Source: Deltaproteobacteria bacterium
Lineage (GTDB): Bacteria; Bdellovibrionota_C; UBA2361; SZUA-149; JAITKM01
Assembly: GCA_031278395.1 (NCBI GenBank)
Contig: JAITKM010000018.1
Coordinates: 1 to 64,000, forward strand
Length of the DNA: 64,000 bases
Reading direction: 5' to 3'
In this document: positions 18,297-28,400 of the stretch, piece after piece
How the letters are laid out: every line of letters starts with the position of its first letter
Numbering within the stretch: the first letter of the stretch is position 1
The notes under the pieces: generated by a model
Told to the model about the DNA's origin: nothing
Databases searched by the model: none
The model's input: the letters and a program-made list of their open reading frames with translations, nothing else
Made by a program: the position numbers and the translations under genes

Positions 18297-19430
18297 ATGC
18301 TGACGGATAGACTAAACCAGAATATCGACACAATAATTCGCAGATCAGACGTGGATTGTGAATGTAGTAATATATATGATAAAGAAAGTAACACTCGTTC
18401 AAATAGCTGGCTAAATATTTTTAGTGGATTTTTAGGACAAGAGCTAGCCATGGACTTAGGCACAGCTAATACTTTGATTTACATGAAGGGTCGGGGAATT
18501 GTTTTAAATGAGCCGAGTGTAGTGGCTGTTTATACTGATACTGGTGAGCCGTTTGCTGTTGGACGTGAGGCTAAAGAAATTTATGGCAAAACTCCTAAAA
18601 AAGTTAAGTGTATAAGACCACTCAAAGATGGAGTAATTGCAGATTTTAATATTACGGAGATAATGATTAAAAATTTTATTTCTCGAATTTGTAACAAGCT
18701 TTGTCTACGTCGTCCGAAAATGATTATTAGTGTTCCATCTGGTGTTACCATGGTTGAAAAACGAGCTGTTCAGTCAGCAGCCTATCAAAGTGGCGTTGCC
18801 ACTGTTAAATTAATGGAAGAACCAATGGCGGCAGCAATTGGCTCTGGTATTCCAGTGCATTCAGCATCGGGACATATGATTGTTGATATTGGCGGTGGCA
18901 CGACAGAAGTTGCCGTAACTAGTTTAGGAGGGACAACTTATTCAGAATCAATACGTATTGCTGGCGATGAGATGGACGAAGCGATTGAAAATTTTATTAA
19001 AAAAGCCTTTAATCTGCAAATTGGTAAATATGAAGCGGAAAAAATAAAACTAACTATCGGTTCTGCTATGCCTATGACAGAGACTAGAGAAATAAAAATT
19101 TTTGGTAGTGATTTAACTACAGGTTCGCCACGAGAGTTAATTATTGATGATGCGATAGTGCGTCATGCTCTGAAAGAGCCAGTGCAAGCTATTGTGGATG
19201 CAGTGGTTAGAGCGTTAGAGAGAACAAGTCCAGAGTTAGCTGAAGATATTATCGAAAATGGAGTATGTATTGCTGGCGGTGGCGCGTTGTTAAATGGTTT
19301 GCCAGAAAGACTTAGTTTAGAAACGGGTTTAAAGTTTTATCGAGCGCAGGATCCGCTAACTGCAATTGTTCGTGGTGATGGCGCTGTCTTGGAAGCCATG
19401 AAAGAGTATGAGCAAGTGTTTATTGCGTAA
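18297..19430 (+). CDS. mreB: Rod shape-determining protein MreB
   Basis: Bacterial actin that organises cell-wall elongation under the inner membrane. Nucleotide-site motifs are intact: MDLGTANTLIYMKGRGIVLNEP (about 51-72), DIGGGTTEVAV (about 196) and CIAGGGALLNGLPE (about 322). At 377 residues it carries about 35 extra N-terminal residues compared with most MreB (about 345). A very strong SD (AAGGAGG at 18281-18287) sits 9 nt before the ATG at 18297, supporting the long start. mreC and mreD do not follow; a LysM lipoprotein gene does. Confidence 0.95.
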   Translation: MLTDRLNQNIDTIIRRSDVDCECSNIYDKESNTRSNSWLNIFSGFLGQELAMDLGTANTLIYMKGRGIVLNEPSVVAVYTDTGEPFAVGREAKEIYGKTPKKVKCIRPLKDGVIADFNITEIMIKNFISRICNKLCLRRPKMIISVPSGVTMVEKRAVQSAAYQSGVATVKLMEEPMAAAIGSGIPVHSASGHMIVDIGGGTTEVAVTSLGGTTYSESIRIAGDEMDEAIENFIKKAFNLQIGKYEAEKIKLTIGSAMPMTETREIKIFGSDLTTGSPRELIIDDAIVRHALKEPVQAIVDAVVRALERTSPELAEDIIENGVCIAGGGALLNGLPERLSLETGLKFYRAQDPLTAIVRGDGAVLEAMKEYEQVFIA

Positions 19431-19433
19431 TTT

Positions 19434-19733
19434 ATGTTTAGAGGGGGCTTTAGATATTTTTTTGTTTTTTTATTTTTAGTTACTTTGGCAAGTAGTTGTG
19501 ACCTGGATTTGCAAGGGCAAAATATAAATGATGTTTCAAGAGTTGAAACACAGCCGCAAGATTTAGTTTATTATGTTGAAGCTCCTTATGAATCTCTAGC
19601 GGAGATTGTTACGCGTTTCACAGCGGATACTAACAACATAGACCCGGTTGCCAGAATTAACGCTGTAGATCCTAATGCCTTACTTAAACGCGGACAATTA
19701 ATTCGTATTCCACATTATATGTTAAAAAAGTAA
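19434..19733 (+). CDS. Small LysM-domain lipoprotein
   Basis: A 99-residue protein starting 3 nt after mreB. An N-terminal signal ends in a lipobox (LASSC, about 18-22). The rest contains one LysM-like module (VEAPYESLAEIVTRF...NALLKRGQLIRIPHYML), the kind that binds peptidoglycan. Co-transcription with mreB suggests an envelope-linked role. LysM is called by pattern only. Confidence 0.7.
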   Translation: MFRGGFRYFFVFLFLVTLASSCDLDLQGQNINDVSRVETQPQDLVYYVEAPYESLAEIVTRFTADTNNIDPVARINAVDPNALLKRGQLIRIPHYMLKK

Positions 19734-19749
19734 GTTTTGTCTGCCTCCG

Positions 19750-21585
19750 CTACGTTGTTGTCTTTAATGCGAAAATCTCAATCTCCTGATATGTGCCAAG
19801 TTTGTGGTCGATAATGTCTGAAATTTGGGAGTAAAGTTTATGGTGCGCTTTATGAGTAATTAAATATTTTGCTCCTAAATCTAAAGCTCTTTGTAATTTT
19901 TGGCGATCCAAATCCTGATTGGACGGAAAAATAAAACCTTTTTGATCCATTAAATATAAAACTAGATTCGGTATCTTGGTATGAATAACGATAACTTTAT
20001 CTGTTCGCTTCAAACCAATAAATCTTATATATGGAGTGATAGTTTCGTAAGCTTTATCGTATTTACTATAGTATTTTTTATTACCTTGAAAATCTTTAAA
20101 AAATTTATCGTCTTGAATTAAGCTTAACCCGTTTTGAACAAAAAAATCTTCAGTGTAATATTTAGCCCGATTAATCAAAGCTGTATCTGCAATCGAAATT
20201 AAAAGTAAGGCACAGCCAGCAAAGCGTAAATACTGATTCTTGAAAATTAGAGGATAATTTTGTTTTAAATAATCCAAGATAGTTATGAGATTAAACGGCA
20301 ATAGAGCTAAAACTAAGATAGAATAATATTGATGCGTTTTAAAATAAAAAGGCCAAAGCAAAATATTAGCTACACTAACCAACAATACTAAAATACTAAT
20401 TAGCGCTAGTTGCTGTTTAGCTTTTTGGGAAAAAATTAAGACAAAAGTAACAACAATAGAGGCAATAAAAGTCCAATAGAAAAAAGAATTATTAAAAATT
20501 TGCGGCAATATCTGAGTTGTATATTGCACAAAAGAATGGATGACGTATTTAAAATTAAACAAGACACCGACTAATACGCCAAGAATAACTAAACAACTAG
20601 TTCCTAGTAAAAGTTTATCGAACTTTCTAAAAAGAAAACTTAAAATTATTAAGCCGCTACAACCAATAAGCAAAGCGGAAAAAATTAAAGGTTGAGCTGC
20701 AATTTGTTGTGTTAGTTGATTAGTTTGCTTAATTAAAGAAGCTAGTAAATAGTCCAGATTGATCTGACCGCTTTGGGTAATTCGATAGTCTAGCTCCAGC
20801 ATAAATTGTAGGTGTTCTTGTTGTTGCGCAAAATTAAGGCAATATCGAATCCAAAGCCAAGAACTAAAAAATATTAGAGTAATTGCCAGCCAGACTTGTT
20901 TAAAATGATGAAATTGAAAGGTCACAGTGTTTTGATATTTTTGCTGCAGCAATAGTTGAGCTATTAAAATAGCCAACGGAATGCCTAGAAATACCACCTT
21001 AATGCAGCCTACGAGCGAAAAGATAACAGTCCAGATTATTAAAGAGCTTAACTTTGGTTGTGAACAGTATTGATAATAATAAAATACGCCGCTCCAAACT
21101 AAGCCAAAAGCAATCACGTGCGGCACGCAAGACCAGGCATTATAGGCTAAGAGAGGAGAAGTATAAAGAGTTAGGCTAACAAAAATCGCCCAAAAACTAT
21201 CGTCCAAAATTTTTGCAGTAAGTCTGAAAAGGTAAAATAAACCTAGCCAAGTAAAAATTAAGGTTGTGCCATAAAAAATATATTCACGTGCGCCGAAAAT
21301 TTTCCAAAGTTGTGCAACTAAATAATAAATCACCGGAAACTCACCTACAGCGTAACCTTCGCCCTTGCCCCAACCTTGAAAATGAACTTTAGGTGTCCAG
21401 AAACTTAAATTTTCTTGAAAAAAATTGAAAGCTATAGAAAGACTATCCGCTTCCCGCCAAGCATATTCTAAAAGCATGCGGTTACCATATAAGATATTTA
21501 AGTAATAACCATAAATGAAAAAGAGCAGGAGCAGAATAATAAAAAATAGATAGGGCGCTAAAGGTTTCTTGAGTTCAAAGGTCAT
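19750..21585 (-). CDS. GT-C type membrane glycosyltransferase (PMT/ArnT-like)
   Basis: Polytopic protein of 611 residues with about 11-12 membrane segments. After the first membrane helix comes an acidic loop (YAWREADSLSIAFNF) like the catalytic Asp/Glu loop of GT39/GT83 enzymes that use polyprenyl-phosphate sugars. The C-terminal about 110 residues form a soluble domain. It probably moves sugars onto proteins, lipids or glycans at the outer face of the inner membrane; donor and acceptor are unknown. It heads away from the neighbouring TerB gene with an 84-nt gap. Confidence 0.7.
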   Translation of the reverse strand: MTFELKKPLAPYLFFIILLLLFFIYGYYLNILYGNRMLLEYAWREADSLSIAFNFFQENLSFWTPKVHFQGWGKGEGYAVGEFPVIYYLVAQLWKIFGAREYIFYGTTLIFTWLGLFYLFRLTAKILDDSFWAIFVSLTLYTSPLLAYNAWSCVPHVIAFGLVWSGVFYYYQYCSQPKLSSLIIWTVIFSLVGCIKVVFLGIPLAILIAQLLLQQKYQNTVTFQFHHFKQVWLAITLIFFSSWLWIRYCLNFAQQQEHLQFMLELDYRITQSGQINLDYLLASLIKQTNQLTQQIAAQPLIFSALLIGCSGLIILSFLFRKFDKLLLGTSCLVILGVLVGVLFNFKYVIHSFVQYTTQILPQIFNNSFFYWTFIASIVVTFVLIFSQKAKQQLALISILVLLVSVANILLWPFYFKTHQYYSILVLALLPFNLITILDYLKQNYPLIFKNQYLRFAGCALLLISIADTALINRAKYYTEDFFVQNGLSLIQDDKFFKDFQGNKKYYSKYDKAYETITPYIRFIGLKRTDKVIVIHTKIPNLVLYLMDQKGFIFPSNQDLDRQKLQRALDLGAKYLITHKAHHKLYSQISDIIDHKLGTYQEIEIFALKTTT

Positions 21586-21669
21586 GGATGATTACGTGTA
21601 TCTCTGTATAATTAAAACGTAGCGCTAATCCCTAGAGGAAAGTAAAATGGAAGAATTAAAGGAAATATT

Positions 21670-22308
21670 TTAGTATGTAACTCCTGTTGTATGCTTTTGA
21701 ATATTCTCAAAAGCTTTAGCGAAGTTAGCAAGTTTCTCTTGCGTAATTGCTAAAAACTCCTCTGGCATCCCCATTTGTCGGATGCGTTCAGGATTATATT
21801 GCTTTAACAAAGCCTCATATTGAAGTTGAACTTCCGCGAGCGGACTGTTAGGTAGGCAACCTAAAATTTCATAGTCCGCATCTAAGGCGGTGCTTTTAAT
21901 ATGAGTATTTTTAATTTGTTTAAACTCGTTTTCGTCAATTTCAAAAATCTTTGCGATTTCAACAATAAATTTTTCTTCGGCTGGATCAAACTCTTCATTG
22001 ACCAAAGCCACCTTAAACAAAATATCTAATAGCCAGCGTAAAATTTCTGGCGCATCAACATTATTTTGTTTGTATTCTTTAGCTAGAGTAGTATAGCCAA
22101 TAGCTGAATTTTTTTCCTCATTGAAAATTTGGATCGCAATGGCTTTTTGTTTAGGATTGAGTTGTAAAGTGTGATCTATAAAATCATTAATAATTTGAGC
22201 TTCTGATTTACTAACCGAACCATCAATATTAGATAATTTTGCTAGTAAGGCAAAAGTAGTAAAAAAATTTTTATTTTGTCTTTCTTTTAAACTTATTTGA
22301 ATACTCAT
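21670..22308 (-). CDS. TerB-like protein with degenerate J-like C-terminus
   Basis: A 212-residue soluble protein. The first 140 residues have TerB/DjlA-type helices with an acidic LSNIDGSVSKSEAQII segment. The C-terminal 65 residues resemble a DnaJ domain (YEILGCLPNSPLAEVQLQYEALLKQY), but the essential HPD is replaced by NPE, so it should not stimulate DnaK. It is related in plan to the DjlA-like protein at 47186-48319, which keeps HPD. Its gene starts 7 nt after the response regulator, so the two are probably one operon. Confidence 0.65.
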   Translation of the reverse strand: MSIQISLKERQNKNFFTTFALLAKLSNIDGSVSKSEAQIINDFIDHTLQLNPKQKAIAIQIFNEEKNSAIGYTTLAKEYKQNNVDAPEILRWLLDILFKVALVNEEFDPAEEKFIVEIAKIFEIDENEFKQIKNTHIKSTALDADYEILGCLPNSPLAEVQLQYEALLKQYNPERIRQMGMPEEFLAITQEKLANFAKAFENIQKHTTGVTY

Positions 22309-22315
22309 AATAATA

Positions 22316-23164
22316 TTATCCTATATATAAATTGGTTTGCAGCTCGCTAAGCGTTGCGCCGAGCATTTGCGCATCCTTGGCTTCACAAAGTCTTGGCGAA
22401 GTTCGGTTAATATAAATTCTAAGAGCCTTTTCAAGCTCAGATTTGATTAAGTCTTTTTTAAGCGGTTTAACTAAAAAGCCAGTAACACCAGCGTTCAGCG
22501 CAGCAACTAAACTCTCCTGCTCTGAATATGCCGTGCAAACTAGCACTGGTAAGTGACTAATACTTGGATTTTTACGAATTGCAGTAGCTAATTCAATGCC
22601 GTTCATGTTGGGCATATTTAAATCCGTTACCACACAAAAAAAATCATTGGGGGTGGCTTTTAATAAATTTAAAGCAATTTCTCCGTCGGCAACGCCGACA
22701 ACATTTCCCAGCCCACAAGATTCAATATAACCCGCAATAATCATGCGTGGCGAATCTAAATCTTCGACTAGTAAAATCTTTTTATTTAAGTGAGAATTTT
22801 GTTGGTCTAAATTATCTGGCAGATTTTTAAACAAGTTTTCTATGGATTTATTAAAAACTTCTTTCTCAAAAACTTGAACGCCAACTAACAAAAGTTGCCA
22901 TTTTTGAGCGACTTCGCCGTAAAGATTAAAAACAATAACTGGCGTAGACGGTTGTTTTAACCAACAGAATGACGCTAACGCCATAGGTTCACTTTTGTTG
23001 TAACGCGAATCGATAAAAAGAGCTGAGACACTGTTGAGGTTGAGCCATTCTTTGGCAGTTTCAATTTGATTAATTGCTTTATAGCGAATGTTTAATTTAT
23101 TTGCCACATTGATGATAACCTGTACCGATTTAGGATCAGCAGTAACAATTAAAATTGAATCCAT
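22316..23164 (-). CDS. Response regulator with pseudo-receiver plus receiver domain
   Basis: A 282-residue two-domain protein. The N-terminal half (about 1-115, MDSILIVTADPKSVQ) has receiver-like layout but no clear acidic pocket and looks degenerate. The second half is a full CheY-like receiver: ILLVEDLDSPRMI, phosphoacceptor Asp in VVTDLNMPNMNGIE (about 179), a Ser/Thr in VCTAY and Lys in LVKPLKK. There is no output domain, so it may act by protein contact. No histidine kinase lies nearby. Confidence 0.8.
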   Translation of the reverse strand: MDSILIVTADPKSVQVIINVANKLNIRYKAINQIETAKEWLNLNSVSALFIDSRYNKSEPMALASFCWLKQPSTPVIVFNLYGEVAQKWQLLLVGVQVFEKEVFNKSIENLFKNLPDNLDQQNSHLNKKILLVEDLDSPRMIIAGYIESCGLGNVVGVADGEIALNLLKATPNDFFCVVTDLNMPNMNGIELATAIRKNPSISHLPVLVCTAYSEQESLVAALNAGVTGFLVKPLKKDLIKSELEKALRIYINRTSPRLCEAKDAQMLGATLSELQTNLYIG

Positions 23165-23559
23165 GATATTGATATATTTTATTTCCTTGAATATTAAAAT
23201 GGTTCTGCACTACAATAATTTGCTTAGTATTTCAATCCTAAAAATGTAACGCAGGCTTACCGACTCTGTCAGCTATTGCCTCTCTTTAAGATGGAGGCTT
23301 GTTTGTTCCCCCATGTAGTTAAGTTCTAAGTAACCCTTGAGTATATATTTGATAAAATAGCTGCAAAATTTATTTATATAATTTAGAATTTAACAGCCCA
23401 ACGGAGAGTAGGACGTCAATGCGAAGCATTGACGGTGGTATATTTTAACTCACAAGGGCAAGGGACTAGATTACGGGTTGTACATTTTTTAATTAGAGGC
23501 TTTTGCTTTAAGTCTAAATTTGCTAGAGGAAAAATTTATTTAAAATATATTCTCAAGAA
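23165..23559. other. Gene-free region of 395 nt with 5S-like remnant
   Basis: Divergent intergenic region between the response regulator (minus) and the PIG-L gene (plus). It contains a GCCTC/GAGGC hairpin near 23279-23299, a GTTCCCCCATGTAGTTAAG segment near 23306 and a very AT-rich stretch. The 5S-like hairpin is listed separately. Promoters for both flanking genes should lie here, but none is convincing by eye. Confidence 0.5.
23396..23434 (+). other. 5S-rRNA-like 3' end and helix-I hairpin
   Basis: GGAGAGTAGGACGTC matches the conserved 3' end of many bacterial 5S rRNAs. It leads into a perfect 9-bp hairpin CGTCAATGC-GAA-GCATTGACG (23414-23434), followed by GTGGTA as at a 5S 5' end. The order is reversed relative to a normal 5S gene (3' end, short loop, 5' start). 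It could be a degenerate 5S copy, a tandem junction, or coincidence. No full 5S can be drawn by eye. Confidence 0.3.
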
Positions 23560-24195
23560 ATGTTAAAAGAATGGTTTAAAAAGAAAAAGTATTTTCCTTT
23601 TTGTATTAAAAATACAGATAAAATTTTAATACTTGCCCCACATCCAGACGATGAAGTTTTAGGTTGTGGCGGATTTTTGCTTAAATATCCACAACAATGT
23701 ACTGTCGTTTATTTAACTAACGGATGTCTGGGGGATGCTACCTTAAGCCGCGAAGAAAATATTGCAATTCGTAAAGCGGAACTAGACAAGGTTATGAATA
23801 CTGTAGGTATTAAAAACTACCAATATCTCAATATTCCCGATAAACAAATGCGAAGGAATTTAAAGCAACTCAGGCAATTAAAACTTAGACAATATGATTA
23901 TGTTTTTGTTCCGAATAAATATGAGACGCACAAAGATCATAAATGCTTATATCGTAGAGTTAAGCTTTTAACCCTTTTAGCAAAAACTAAGGTTGCCATG
24001 TATGAGGTTTGGGTAACTTTACCTCACGTTTCGCATTATCTTAATATTTCGGATTGTATTGAGCAAAAAAGAGAATTAATAGGTTTGTATCAATCTCAAC
24101 TTAAATCCACCGACTACTTTAAAATTATTGCTTTAAATCAATACAGAGGCATGTGGCCCAAAGTCTCGTTTGCCGAAGCCTTTTGGATAAAATAA
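23560..24195 (+). CDS. PIG-L/LmbE family deacetylase
   Basis: A 211-residue zinc-dependent N-acetyl-sugar deacetylase-like protein. The metal/catalytic motif APHPDDEVLGCGG is at about 27-39 and the second His motif THKDHK at about 126-131. The family removes acetyl groups from GlcNAc-type substrates. Its stop overlaps the start of the glycosyltransferase gene (TAATG), so the pair is coupled and likely acts in one glycan or glycoconjugate pathway. The exact substrate is unknown. Confidence 0.85.
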   Translation: MLKEWFKKKKYFPFCIKNTDKILILAPHPDDEVLGCGGFLLKYPQQCTVVYLTNGCLGDATLSREENIAIRKAELDKVMNTVGIKNYQYLNIPDKQMRRNLKQLRQLKLRQYDYVFVPNKYETHKDHKCLYRRVKLLTLLAKTKVAMYEVWVTLPHVSHYLNISDCIEQKRELIGLYQSQLKSTDYFKIIALNQYRGMWPKVSFAEAFWIK

Positions 24196-25343
24196 TGAAG
24201 ATCGCTATTGTTGCACATTCAATTAATGGAATGACTGGTGCGGGACGTATTATTGCCGCCCAGACTGAGTTTTTAGCTAATAAAATGCAAGCCTTGAATA
24301 AAAAGGCAGAGCTGACAGTGATTAGTAATCAGATAAAACATCTTGATTTTGTAACTAATCCGTTGATCAAAGTGCGCCTGACCTTCCTGTGTTTTATACA
24401 TACTAAGAATCGTCTGTTGCGCTTTAAAAAATTTGCTAACGCTTTAATCCAAACTGAAAAATATGATTTAGTCATAACTCATAATCAAGGCTCTGGAGAT
24501 ATTGCCTTTATTCATAATTTCTTTTATTTGCCGCCAAATTCTGGTCAGTCTGAACTCCCCAAACCTTTGCCCAAAAAATCAAGCAATAAAACAAATTCAA
24601 AAATTATCGTAGTTCCGTCTGAGCTGACAAAAAAATTATATTTACTAAAAGAAGGTCTTAATCAAGATGTTCGAGTTTTAATACCGGGAATTGATATTAA
24701 AAAATTTAATAAAGAACTCAAGCGCAAGAAAACAGAATTAAGGCGTAAATACGGTATTAGCGACAACTCTGAAAATCCGCCTTTTGTTATTAGTTTAATT
24801 ACCTCAGGACAATTAGAAAACCGAGGGATAGAACAATTTTTAGAAGTTATCAAAAGATTGTCTAACGCTATAGAGAATATCGTGGTCATTGTAGTTGGTA
24901 ATGTTACTTGGTATGCCAAACCTAAATTAAATTTTTATTTAAAACAGGCGCTGGCGCCCCGGGTTCGTTTTAAATATTTTAATAAAATTAGAGAAATTGA
25001 AGAGATTTATGCCGTAACGGATTTGATGATTTTTCCTTCAAGAAATGAAACATTTGGCATGGTCGTTGCGGAAGCTTTAGCTTGCAGTGTGCCAGTAATA
25101 ACTAATCAAAATGTTGGAGCACATCAGATTTTATCTGATGTGCCGGAGTTTATCATGCCTTCCAGTGATAGTATTCAAGAAATGTCAGAGTTAGCGCTCA
25201 AGTTGTATCAACAGCAGGCGTATTATGCTGGCATTTTTGAAAAACTTGCTGACAAAATAGTCGCCAATTATTCTTGGGAAAAACATTTGAACGATTTTTA
25301 TAAAATTGTAGAAGAAGTCTTAATTAAGAAAAATAATATTTGA
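24195..25343 (+). CDS. Family 4 glycosyltransferase (GT-B)
   Basis: I start at the ATG at 24195 (MKIAIVAHSINGMTGAGRI), which overlaps the PIG-L stop; the track start adds 14 residues read through the upstream gene. About 382 residues. The N-terminal domain has a GT4-like glycine-rich loop. The C-terminal domain holds the donor site with FPSRNETFGMVVAEALACSVPVI, the EX7E motif of GT4 enzymes. Activity on a nucleotide-sugar donor is inferred. The acceptor is unknown. Confidence 0.85.
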   Translation: MKIAIVAHSINGMTGAGRIIAAQTEFLANKMQALNKKAELTVISNQIKHLDFVTNPLIKVRLTFLCFIHTKNRLLRFKKFANALIQTEKYDLVITHNQGSGDIAFIHNFFYLPPNSGQSELPKPLPKKSSNKTNSKIIVVPSELTKKLYLLKEGLNQDVRVLIPGIDIKKFNKELKRKKTELRRKYGISDNSENPPFVISLITSGQLENRGIEQFLEVIKRLSNAIENIVVIVVGNVTWYAKPKLNFYLKQALAPRVRFKYFNKIREIEEIYAVTDLMIFPSRNETFGMVVAEALACSVPVITNQNVGAHQILSDVPEFIMPSSDSIQEMSELALKLYQQQAYYAGIFEKLADKIVANYSWEKHLNDFYKIVEEVLIKKNNI

Positions 25344-25405
25344 CCATATAAATACTAATAGTTATAACGCACATTTTAATTTTATTAACTAATCTTAGTA
25401 AGAAT

Positions 25406-28400
25406 ATGCGAAAAATTATATTACTATTTTTGAGCTTAGGGTGGATATTTGTGAATGCTACGGCGGAGGCTAGTAGTGGTGCAACATTTATTACAGAAGA
25501 AAAAAAATCTCATAAATTCTTAAAAGAAGATTTGCCTCAGATTATACAAGACTGGGGCAAATGGAGCGTTGACGGGAAAACTCCAAATAGTAATTGTGAT
25601 TTTGCTTATGACGATTTTGAGCGCAAATACTGTTATTATATTGCGCGGTTGGAAGTTGAGGTAAATAAAACAACCGTGCACTTCTCTCAAAAAGTTAAGA
25701 CTTTAACTAAAGGCTATATTTCAGTGCCGGGGTCGGCTGAATTTTTTCCTAAACAGATATTAATTAATGGTAAAGAAACTAATATTATTTCACGCTCTGG
25801 AAATCCATATGTGTATTTGGAGTCAGGAACGTGGACGCTGGAAGGTATAATTAGCTCCAAACAAGATATCCGATATTTAGTTATTCCAACTGGTGCTGCA
25901 GTGCTGCAAGTAGTAAAGTCTGGTGTAGTTCTTCCTAATCCGACCATCGAAAATGGTATCTTGCGTTTTGAAACACAGGCAATTGACGAAACAAATGCAG
26001 CGGATAGTTTGAGTGTTTTTGTTTATCGTAAGCTCACCGATGATATACCGCTATTAATGACGGTGCGCTTAAATTTAAATGTTACTGGTAAAGGTCGGGT
26101 AGAAAATCTAGGTAAAATTATACCTGAGAATTTTTCTCTGTCCGCCATTGATTCCCCAATTTCAGTTTATCTGCAAAAAGACGGGGCGTTAATTGCCGAA
26201 GTTAAAGCCGGCTATTTTCAAATTGATCTCAGCCTGCGCCAAAACACTGAAAGCTTAGATTTTGTTTTAGATAATTCTCCAGTTGAACAAGAAATTTGGG
26301 TTTTGGAAAACGATAAATCCAGGCGCGTAATTCAAGCCCCCCAGACCTTAACCAGTGTTCAAACTCAAAATATTCCAATGCCTGAAAACTGGAAAAAACT
26401 TCCGGCATATGAAGTGCGCCAAGGCGATCGGCTAACCTTAAAAGCTATTAATTATAATAATAAAAATCAGGACGTCTTAACGCTGGTGCGTAATATTAAG
26501 CAGATGTTTGACGGCTCGTTTTATTCTATCGAGGATAAAATTAACGCCAAATTTAAAGAAGATGGCAGACTACTACTTACACCAGTTTTAAAGTTTTATT
26601 CCTCCGAAATTAATGGGCTAGCGCAGGCTGTAACTTATACTTCAGTGCAGCCAGAGGCTGGCATTGAAGTGCGTTCGGGGTTAGCCAACATCACTAATGT
26701 TTTGCGCTCAAATAGTAGCGGAGATATTCCAGTAGCGGGATATAATCGCGAGTTTAGCAATGTCCTTTGGAATTTAGCGTTAGCTCCGGGTTATCAACTG
26801 TTATTTGCTGCTGGGGCGGATACTGTCTCAAATTCGTGGATTACGGATTGGGATTTATTGGATGTATTTATCGTGGCGCTACTAACAATATGTTTTTATT
26901 ATTTGTTTGGGGCTAAAAAAGCAGCTTGTGGGTTAGTATTATTTATTTTGTTGCATGCAGTCTTTTGGCAATTTATTATCTTGTCTTTTGTTTTATGTGG
27001 CTTATTGTTTTTGCAAGACAAAATTAAATCTGATTTGGCAATTTATAAGGTAATTCTTTTTGTTCGTTATTCCTTGTTTAGCCTGCTTTTAATTGTGTCC
27101 TTTACGTTTGCCGTGGGGCATCTTCGAAGTGCAATCTACCCAACTTTAAGTAATAACCTGGCAAATTATATTTGGCTAATAGAAGGTGGTTTTCTAAGCT
27201 TTTTTTATCTGTGTTTTCTGCTGGCGTATTTTATATATCGCATATTTTCTAAGGAGCAACAGAATTTCTGGGAAAAACTTTTTAGAACGTCGGTAATATT
27301 ATTGGTAGCTGCTTTGTTGATTTTTATTACAATTTTGCTAGTCGGCGATGGGTCAAGGTATAGTTCTAAAAACGAACTTTCAAAATATAAAAAGAGAGAG
27401 GCTGCCGTCTCGGCTGCGTACGATGAAGTTTTTTACGAGCAAGGAGCTGCTAGAAGAAGCAATAACCTCTCTAATAAGGATAACTTGCAATATCAAAGTT
27501 TAAATGTAGTAAAAAATGTAGCCCAAACAGGAGTTGGTTTTCCGACTTGGAGTTTAGGAGGCACAATTCAGCTTGAGCTTAAAGGTCCAGTTAGTGAAAG
27601 TGATAATTTTAAACTTTACCTTTTAACGCCAACCCAGAATATAATTCTAGCGTTTATTTGTGTGATACTGGAGATTTTTGTGTTGTGTTGGTTGTTTAAT
27701 TTTTCTAAATTCAAAGCTAGTTTAGGTAAAAATGGAAAAGAGGCGCTGCAACGGTTATTTATGATGGCTTTTGGGGGCTTAATGTTGTTAGCTCCAGTTA
27801 CTGCTGTTCAAGCTGAGGGAGTTATTCCAACAAATACGATACTTGAGGAGATGGGCGCAAAACTTACGAGAGAGTCTGTGCCATCCTGCCTGCCAGAGTG
27901 TGTTTCAATTCCAACTGGAGTTGTGCAGAATGTAGGTAACGACTTAACATTAATTATTGATTTTCACAGTAATGCCCAATTAGTCGCGCCACTGCCAACA
28001 CTTAGAACTGATGGTGCGGGATTGGTGCAACTAAAATCTATTTTGATTAATGGCGAACCTGCTTTGAATATTTTGCAAGAGACTAGTGGTGTTTTTGCTT
28101 TGCTTAATAAGGGGATTAATCAAGTCGAGATGCATTATAGTTTAGCTCAGAATGTTACGAATTTTATTTTATTATCTCAGGTCAAATTAAATTCTCTTGA
28201 AAATAAGTTAGTAGGATTCACGCTAGATGAAAATAGTTCGGATAATCAAACTTTTCGGATTAATCGGGTTGAAAAGCTGACTGCCGCAGAAAAAATGGAG
28301 TTTGAAAAAAGCTCTGAACTATCGCGAATGAACATTGAAACTTTTTTTGTGGTGGAGCGTAATTTTGATATTCAGGCTCTTTGGAAAGTCGTAACTAGAG

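Noticed and set aside
21647-21673. 8-codon ORF (MEELKEIF) with GAGGAAAG upstream on the plus strand
   Set aside because: Could be a leader peptide or the remnant start of a lost gene, but it has no downstream partner and overlaps the 3' end of the opposite-strand TerB-like gene.
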